Shown here: in pieces, positions 58,877 to 64,000 of the stretch
Position numbering within the stretch: the first letter of the stretch is position 1
Layout of the letters: the number at the start of each line of letters is the position of its first letter
Translations under genes and position numbers: made by a program
Notes under the pieces: model-generated
What the model was told of the DNA's origin: nothing
Database searches by the model: none
The model's input: the letters and a program-made list of their open reading frames with translations, nothing else
NCBI RefSeq assembly: GCF_025905425.1
Contig: NZ_CP109603.1
Location: forward strand, 3,612,501 to 3,676,500
Reading direction: 5' to 3'
Source of the DNA: Pseudomonas putida
Lineage (GTDB): Bacteria; Pseudomonadota; Gammaproteobacteria; Pseudomonadales; Pseudomonadaceae
Length of the DNA stretch: 64,000 bases

Positions 58877-58991
58877 TGCCTGTACCGGCCTCTTCGCGGG
58901 GCAAGCCCGCTCCCACAGGAATACCACCGCTCAGAGGCCAGTGGTATTCCTGTGGGAGCGGGCTTGCCCCGCGAAGAGGCCGGTACAGGCA
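58877..58991. repeat. 51-bp perfect inverted REP pair
   Basis: Arms 58877-58927 and 58941-58991 are exact complements over 51 bp (beginning TGCCTGTACCGGCCTCTTCG), with a 13-bp loop. They lie between the convergent pump and uvrB genes and can act as a two-way terminator. Confidence 0.92.
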
Positions 58992-58999
58992 GCAACGGA

Positions 59000-61015
59000 T
59001 CAACTGGTAATCAGCCGCTCGCGCAACTGGGTAATCTCGTCGCGCATCTGCGCCGCCGCCTCGAACTCCAGGTCCCGGGCAAACTGCATCATCTTCTCTT
59101 CCAGCTGCTTGATACGCTTGGTGATCTCGCCCGGCGTGCGCAGCTCCGCTTCGTAACGGGCGCTCTCTTCTGCAGCCTTGGCCATGCCTTTGCGCTTCTT
59201 GCTACGCGAGCCAGGCACAGTGGCGCCTTCCATGATGTCGGTGATGTCCTTGACCACGCCTTTAGGCACGATACCGTTGGCCAGGTTGAAGGCAATCTGC
59301 TTCTCCCGGCGCCGCTCGGTCTCGTCGATGGCCCGCTGCATGGAACCGGTCATCTGATCGGCGTACAGGATGGCGCGGCCATTGAGGTTACGCGCCGCTC
59401 GGCCAATGGTCTGGATCAGCGAGCGCTCGGAACGCAGGAAGCCTTCCTTGTCGGCATCGAGAATCGCCACCAGCGACACCTCGGGCATGTCCAACCCCTC
59501 ACGCAGCAGGTTGATGCCTACCAGCACATCGAAGGTACCCAAACGCAGGTCGCGGATGATTTCCACCCGTTCGACCGTGTCGATGTCCGAGTGCAGGTAA
59601 CGCACCCGCACATCGTGATCGGCCAGGTAATCGCTAAGGTCCTCGGCCATGCGCTTGGTCAGCGTGGTAGCCAATACCCGCTCGCCGGCATCGACACGCT
59701 TGCGGATTTCCGACAGCAAATCGTCGACCTGGGTCAGCGCGGGGCGGATCTCCACTTGCGGGTCGACCAGGCCGGTCGGCCGCACCACCTGCTCGACCAC
59801 CCGCCCGGCATGCTCGGCTTCATACGGGCCGGGGGTTGCAGAAACAAATATGGTCTGCGGGCTGACTGACTCCCACTCATCGAAACGCATCGGCCGGTTG
59901 TCCAGCGCCGAGGGCATGCGGAAGCCATATTCGACCAGCGTTTCCTTGCGCGAGCGGTCGCCCTTGTACATGGCGCCAACCTGGGGAACGCTGACGTGCG
60001 ACTCGTCAATCACCAGCAGCGCATTTGCCGGCAGGTAATCGTAGAGGGTGGGCGGCGGTGCGCCAGCCGGGCGCCCGGACAAATAACGAGAGTAGTTTTC
60101 GATGCCGTTGCAGTAACCCAGCTCGAGGATCATCTCCAGGTCGAAGCGGGTACGTTGCTCAAGCCGCTGTGCCTCCACCAGCTTGTTGTTCTTGTGCAGG
60201 TATTCGAGGCGGTCTTTAAGTTCTTCCTTAATGCCTTCGACGGCCTCGAGCAGCGTCTCGCGCGGGGTGACGTAGTGGCTCTTGGGGTAGAAGGTGAAAC
60301 GCGGCAGCTTGCGAAAGACCTCGCCGGTGAGCGGGTCGAAGGCGGCGATGTTCTCCACTTCGTCATCGAAGAGCTCGATACGGATGGCTTCAAGGTCGGA
60401 TTCAGCCGGGAACACGTCGATCACGTCGCCCCGCACGCGGAAGGTGGCGCGGGCGAAATCCATCTCGTTGCGGGTGTACTGCAGGTCGGCCAGACGGCGC
60501 AGCAAGGCACGCTGGTCGAGCTTGTCGCCGCGGTCGACGTGCAGGACCATCTTCAGGTAGGTCTCGGGGCTGCCCAGGCCGTAGATGCATGACACCGTGG
60601 TGACGATGATCGCGTCGCGCCGCTCCAGCAAGGCCTTGGTTGCCGACAGGCGCATCTGCTCGATGTGGTCGTTGATCGACGCGTCCTTCTCGATGAAGGT
60701 GTCGGACGACGGCACATAGGCCTCGGGCTGGTAGTAGTCGTAGTAGGAAACGAAGTACTCGACCGCGTTGTTGGGGAAAAACGCCTTGAACTCGCCATAC
60801 AACTGCGCAGCCAGGGTCTTGTTCGGCGCCAGCACCAGGGTCGGGCGCTGCACCTGCTGGATGACGTTGGCGATGCTGAAGGTCTTGCCCGACCCGGTCA
60901 CCCCGAGCAGCGTCTGGTGCGACAACCCCGCCTCGATGCCTTCGACCAGTTGGCGAATGGCTTCGGGCTGATCGCCGGCCGGCTGGAAACGGGTGACGAG
61001 CTGGAACTCGGACAT
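59000..61015 (-). CDS. uvrB: Excinuclease ABC subunit B
   Basis: 671 aa. Walker A GVTGSGKT (38-45), the beta-hairpin region around [20 protein letters not shown], helicase motifs [11 protein letters not shown] and QTIGRAARN, and the C-terminal UVR domain ([20 protein letters not shown]). Nucleotide excision repair. A LexA-type box is 27 bp upstream. Confidence 0.97.
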   Translation of the reverse strand: MSEFQLVTRFQPAGDQPEAIRQLVEGIEAGLSHQTLLGVTGSGKTFSIANVIQQVQRPTLVLAPNKTLAAQLYGEFKAFFPNNAVEYFVSYYDYYQPEAYVPSSDTFIEKDASINDHIEQMRLSATKALLERRDAIIVTTVSCIYGLGSPETYLKMVLHVDRGDKLDQRALLRRLADLQYTRNEMDFARATFRVRGDVIDVFPAESDLEAIRIELFDDEVENIAAFDPLTGEVFRKLPRFTFYPKSHYVTPRETLLEAVEGIKEELKDRLEYLHKNNKLVEAQRLEQRTRFDLEMILELGYCNGIENYSRYLSGRPAGAPPPTLYDYLPANALLVIDESHVSVPQVGAMYKGDRSRKETLVEYGFRMPSALDNRPMRFDEWESVSPQTIFVSATPGPYEAEHAGRVVEQVVRPTGLVDPQVEIRPALTQVDDLLSEIRKRVDAGERVLATTLTKRMAEDLSDYLADHDVRVRYLHSDIDTVERVEIIRDLRLGTFDVLVGINLLREGLDMPEVSLVAILDADKEGFLRSERSLIQTIGRAARNLNGRAILYADQMTGSMQRAIDETERRREKQIAFNLANGIVPKGVVKDITDIMEGATVPGSRSKKRKGMAKAAEESARYEAELRTPGEITKRIKQLEEKMMQFARDLEFEAAAQMRDEITQLRERLITS

Positions 61016-61041
61016 GAGGAACCTCGCGGTGTCGCAGCAAC

Positions 61042-61057
61042 TGTAAATTTAGCCAGT
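61042..61057. promoter_or_regulatory. LexA (SOS) box before uvrB
   Basis: CTGTAAATTTAGCCAG fits CTG-N10-CAG with the CTGTA half well conserved; the other half is CCAG rather than ACAG. Located 27 bp before the uvrB ATG, overlapping a likely -10 (TAAATT on the minus strand). Confidence 0.55.
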
Positions 61058-61302
61058 AGTCTATACCCAAATGCGCGCATTCGGGGCCGGTTTCAAGCCC
61101 CAGGTGTGAACGCTTATTGCTGTGGACCCGGCAAAAAGACCAATGGTCAAAAAATATTTGCGCAAATGGCGGGAAAAGCTGCGCCAGAGTGTCGCAGTGA
61201 CCGGTCGGTATCACTATACTGACTCCCCGTTTGTGCACCGCTTCAGTGCATTCGGCTGGAGCGTGTACGTCCTATCACTCTCCATTCAGAGCCAAGGTAA
61301 CA

Positions 61303-62499
61303 ATGAGCCTGTTTTCCGCTGTCGAGCTGGCACCCCGCGACCCTATTCTGGGCCTCAACGAAGCATTCAACGCCGATCCACGTACCGACAAGGTCAACCT
61401 GGGCGTGGGCGTCTACTGCAATGAGGATGGCCGCATTCCGCTGCTGCGCGCCGTGATCGAAGCCGAGACCCAGCGTGCCGCACAGCACGCCTCGCGCGGC
61501 TACTTGCCGATCGACGGCATCGCCACCTACGACCAGGCCGTGCAAAAACTGCTGTTCGGCGCCGAGTCGCCACTGCTGGCCGCTGGCCGTGTTGTCACCG
61601 TGCAAGCCGTAGGCGGCACCGGCGCGCTGAAGATTGGCGCCGACTTCCTCAAGCGCCTGTCGCCCAACGCCGTGGTGGCCATCAGCGACCCAAGCTGGGA
61701 AAACCATCGCGCCCTGTTCGAGACCGCTGGCTTCCCGGTACAGAACTACCGCTACTACGACGCACCAAGCAACGGCGTAAACCGCGCCGGCATGCTCGAA
61801 GACCTGAACGCCCTGCCGTCCGGTTCCATCGTCGTGCTGCACGCCTGCTGCCACAACCCGACCGGTGTCGACCTGACCCTGGACGACTGGAAAAACGTCC
61901 TGGAAGTGGTCAAGGCCAAAGGCCACGTGCCATTCCTCGACATGGCTTACCAGGGCTTTGGTGACGGCATCGCCGAAGACGCCTTCGCCGTGCGCCTGTT
62001 CGCCGAATCGGGCCTGGACTTCTTCGTCTCCAGCTCGTTCTCCAAGTCGTTCTCGCTGTATGGCGAGCGCGTTGGCGCACTGTCGATCGTGACCGGCTCC
62101 AAGGACGAAAGCACCCGCGTGCTGTCCCAGGTCAAGCGCGTGATCCGCACCACCTACTCCAACCCGCCGACCCATGGCGCGACCATCGTCGCCACCGTGC
62201 TCAACAACGACGAGCTGCGCCAGATGTGGGAAGCCGAGCTTGGCGAAATGCGCCAGCGCATCCATGGCATGCGCAAGCAGATGGTCGAGCTGCTGGCCAC
62301 CTATGGTGCCAAGCGCGACTTCAGCTTCGTTGGCCGCCAGGTTGGCATGTTCTCTTACTCGGGCCTGACCGTCGAGCAAGTGGCACGCCTGAAGAACGAG
62401 TTCGGCATCTATGCGCTGGACACTGGCCGCATCGCGGTTGCCGCGCTGAACCAGAGCAACATCCACGTGGTCACCAAGGCCATCGTGGAAGTGCTGTAA
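61303..62499 (+). CDS. tyrB: Aromatic amino acid aminotransferase
   Basis: 398 aa class-I PLP aminotransferase. PLP lysine K248 in SSSFSKSFSLYGERVG; the HACCHNPTGVDLT block and GGTGALKIGADFL are typical of the AspC/TyrB group. The start MSLFSAVELAPRDPILGLNE follows AAGGTAACA. The aromatic rather than aspartate preference rests on the family match and on the equivalent Pseudomonas locus beside uvrB. Confidence 0.88.
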   Translation: MSLFSAVELAPRDPILGLNEAFNADPRTDKVNLGVGVYCNEDGRIPLLRAVIEAETQRAAQHASRGYLPIDGIATYDQAVQKLLFGAESPLLAAGRVVTVQAVGGTGALKIGADFLKRLSPNAVVAISDPSWENHRALFETAGFPVQNYRYYDAPSNGVNRAGMLEDLNALPSGSIVVLHACCHNPTGVDLTLDDWKNVLEVVKAKGHVPFLDMAYQGFGDGIAEDAFAVRLFAESGLDFFVSSSFSKSFSLYGERVGALSIVTGSKDESTRVLSQVKRVIRTTYSNPPTHGATIVATVLNNDELRQMWEAELGEMRQRIHGMRKQMVELLATYGAKRDFSFVGRQVGMFSYSGLTVEQVARLKNEFGIYALDTGRIAVAALNQSNIHVVTKAIVEVL

Positions 62500-62534
62500 C
62501 TGCTTGATTCGATTCTGATTTATCAGGGGGCGGG

Positions 62535-62562
62535 TTGACTTCCCCCTGGTGATCAGTAAGAT
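62535..62562 (+). promoter_or_regulatory. Promoter of tRNA-Asn
   Basis: -35 TTGACT (62535-62540), 16-bp spacer, -10 TAAGAT (62557-62562), about 10 bp before the mature tRNA 5' end. Confidence 0.6.
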
Positions 62563-62572
62563 ACGTGCAGAT

Positions 62573-62648
62573 TCCGCGATAGCTCAGTCGGTAGAGCAAA
62601 TGACTGTTAATCATTGGGTCCCTGGTTCGAGTCCAGGTCGCGGAGCCA
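62573..62648 (+). tRNA. tRNA-Asn (GTT)
   Basis: 76 nt, acceptor TCCGCGA/TCGCGGA, anticodon GTT in ACTGTTAAT, T-loop GGTTCGAGTCC, encoded CCA. Confidence 0.97.
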
Positions 62649-62689
62649 AATAAGGTTCCAGAGAAGGCTTTCAAAATCTCTGCCCCCCG

Positions 62690-62717
62690 AAAACCCGCCT
62701 TCTGGCGGGTTTTTTCG
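62690..62717 (+). terminator. Terminator after tRNA-Asn
   Basis: Stem ACCCGCC/GGCGGGT with loop TTCT, then six T; A-run on the other side, so it may also stop the convergent porin transcript. Confidence 0.88.
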
Positions 62718-62748
62718 TTGCGCCAGTTCATATCCCTTCCTGCCCTGA

Positions 62749-64000
62749 TCAGAAGAGCTCTAGCGGGTAATTAGTAATGATCCGCACTTGATCCACATCG
62801 CCATCAGCCTGAGCAGAATTAGCGCGGTGGATGGTTTGTTGAACCGTAAAGGAAAGGTTCTTGGCCGGACCGCTCTGGATCAAATACTGCAACTGGATAT
62901 CGCGCTCCCAGTGCTTGCCCCCATCACCCAACGGTGCGTAGTAGGCATAGGCCCCCGTGGGGTCGACCTTAGTGTTGTCGATGCCGGAGCCACGCACGTA
63001 ACGGGTCATGAAGTTTAAGCCTGGGAAGCCGAAGGCGGCGAGGTCGAAGTCGTATCGCAGTTGCCAGGAGCGCTCGTTAGGTGAGTTGAAATCGGAATAG
63101 AGCACCGAGTTGGCGAGGTAAATGGAATCGCCATCGCCAAGGTAATCGAAGGGCTGGCCACCCTTGATACGCTGGTGCGCCAGCATCATCGAATGCGCGC
63201 CGACACGCAGGCGGGCAAAGCTGCTCCAACTGTCGGTATGGATCTCCCCCGCCCGGGCACTGCCCTGATCGCGGGTGCTATAAAGATTGGCACCCAGCGC
63301 CAGGGACTTGTCTTCATCGAGGCTGAAGGTCTTGCCAAGATTGATATAGGTCTGGTCCCAGACATCCTCGAAACGAGCCTGGTACACACTTAGCAGCGTG
63401 CCGCCAGCGAAGCTGTAATCGCCGCCCAAGTAGCTGGCGGAACCGTAGCGGGTACCGCCGTATTCCGTGGTCATCTCGTCGTCATGATTACTGCTGGCTT
63501 TGTTGCGCGCCGCATGCAGATGGCCGCCTTGCAGGGTCAGGCCATCGATGGACGTGTTCTGCAGCGAGACGCCACGAAAACTCTGTGGCAGCAGACGCCC
63601 ATCACCGCGCTGGAACACCGGTGTAATGGGAAACAGATCGCCCACTTTCAACTCGGTATCGAACGCTCGCAGCTTCAGCGCCCCGCCACCTGCGGAGTAG
63701 TCATCCTCGGCGCGGCGCTGGCTGTCCAAAGGCAGCAGATTGGTACCTGAGGTTCCCCCGCCACTGTCGAGCTTCAGCCCTAGCATGGCGTGGGCATCAA
63801 AGCCGATACCAACTGTCCCCGAGGTGTAGCCGGAGTTGAAAAAAGCCTGGAAACCCTGTGCCCACTCTTCGCGATAGCTCTGCTGGCGCACGTTGAAAAC
63901 GCCATCGCCGCGGCTGCGAAAATCCCGGTTGAAGTAGAAGTTGCGGTTGATCAGTTGCAGCGAACTGCCGTCAAAAAAACCCTGCTGCCGCGCGGTATCG
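62749..64000 (-). CDS. OprD-family outer-membrane porin, C-terminal part (5' end outside window)
   Basis: About 416 residues of an 18-strand OprD-type porin; the frame runs off the window edge. Features are LINRNFYFNRDFR near the start of the visible part, QGFQAFFNSGYTSGTVGIGF, SLQNTSIDGLTLQGGHL, and the last-strand aromatic ending RIITNYPLELF. These channels take up amino acids or small organic acids; the substrate cannot be told. The internal GTG at 63891 is not the real start. Confidence 0.92.
   Translation of the reverse strand, partial: DTARQQGFFDGSSLQLINRNFYFNRDFRSRGDGVFNVRQQSYREEWAQGFQAFFNSGYTSGTVGIGFDAHAMLGLKLDSGGGTSGTNLLPLDSQRRAEDDYSAGGGALKLRAFDTELKVGDLFPITPVFQRGDGRLLPQSFRGVSLQNTSIDGLTLQGGHLHAARNKASSNHDDEMTTEYGGTRYGSASYLGGDYSFAGGTLLSVYQARFEDVWDQTYINLGKTFSLDEDKSLALGANLYSTRDQGSARAGEIHTDSWSSFARLRVGAHSMMLAHQRIKGGQPFDYLGDGDSIYLANSVLYSDFNSPNERSWQLRYDFDLAAFGFPGLNFMTRYVRGSGIDNTKVDPTGAYAYYAPLGDGGKHWERDIQLQYLIQSGPAKNLSFTVQQTIHRANSAQADGDVDQVRIITNYPLELF

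Noticed and set aside
61192..61220. Promoter for the aminotransferase with TATACT at 61215-61220
   Set aside because: The -10 is good but the hexamer 17 bp upstream (TCGCAG) matches only 2 of 6 of the -35 consensus; too weak to list.
63891..64000. OprD porin starting at the GTG at 63891
   Set aside because: The frame stays open to the window edge and the upstream codons (LINRNFYFNRDFR) are typical porin sequence, so this is an internal codon.

Overview
The window is chromosomal DNA of a Pseudomonas, most likely of the P. putida group. The gene order uvrB – efflux pair – gltX – Ala/Glu tRNAs – leuC/leuD/leuB – asd – fimV – truA – trpF – accD – folC – cvpA – purF – metZ is the conserved Pseudomonas core order. 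The coding DNA is GC-rich, and spacers carry many copies of a REP element containing GCGGG…CCCGCTCCCACAGG, typical of P. putida-like genomes. No phage, insertion sequence, integrase, CRISPR array or defence system is visible. Most of the window is ordinary core genome; the points of interest are small-scale structures and a few degenerate enzymes.

Layout. 1–3589: the 3' part of sbcC, a glutathione S-transferase-like gene and a 59-aa exported peptide. 3738–8680: an exported lactonase-fold protein overlapping a small acidic protein, then an RND/MMPL exporter paired with a YCF48/BNR beta-propeller. 8929–15447: a tight minus-strand operon, nadK – PPP-type phosphatase – rhomboid – yeaC – DUF2797 – pepN, with 1–4 bp overlaps at several junctions. 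15536–25125: DUF1853, cytochrome b561, a D-cysteine desulfhydrase/ACC-deaminase relative, fadH, a siderophore receptor, a nitrilase-fold protein without its catalytic cysteine, an AraC regulator and a 28-aa microprotein. 25273–26931: a DUF2242 lipoprotein and a Val-Asp-Asp-Asp tRNA operon. 27158–36030: SDR, metZ, purF, cvpA, dedD-like, folC, accD, trpF and truA. 36159–46515: fimV, a cysteine-less Asd paralogue, asd, leuB, a methyltransferase, leuD, leuC and a divergent LysR regulator. 46577–54429: a five-PAS GGDEF/EAL protein, an IbpA-type small heat-shock protein, dusC, a thioesterase, a TetR/hydrolase pair and six tRNA genes (Ala-Glu three times). 54643–64000: gltX, an EmrAB-like efflux pair, uvrB, tyrB-type aminotransferase, tRNA-Asn and the 3' part of an OprD-type porin.

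How genes work together. leuC, leuD and leuB make the leucine precursor and asd feeds Met/Thr/Lys synthesis, while metZ further along uses the homoserine branch for methionine. purF/cvpA, folC, accD and trpF are housekeeping biosynthesis. Regulatory sites read directly from the DNA include two strong tRNA promoters with GC-rich discriminators, a sigma-32 promoter plus a ROSE-like leader before ibpA, a LexA-type box before uvrB, a 34-bp palindrome before the tetR gene, and a LysR-type inverted repeat over the -35 of leuC. The most informative structural result is that both tRNA operons contain a tandem duplication of a unit that includes its own terminator.
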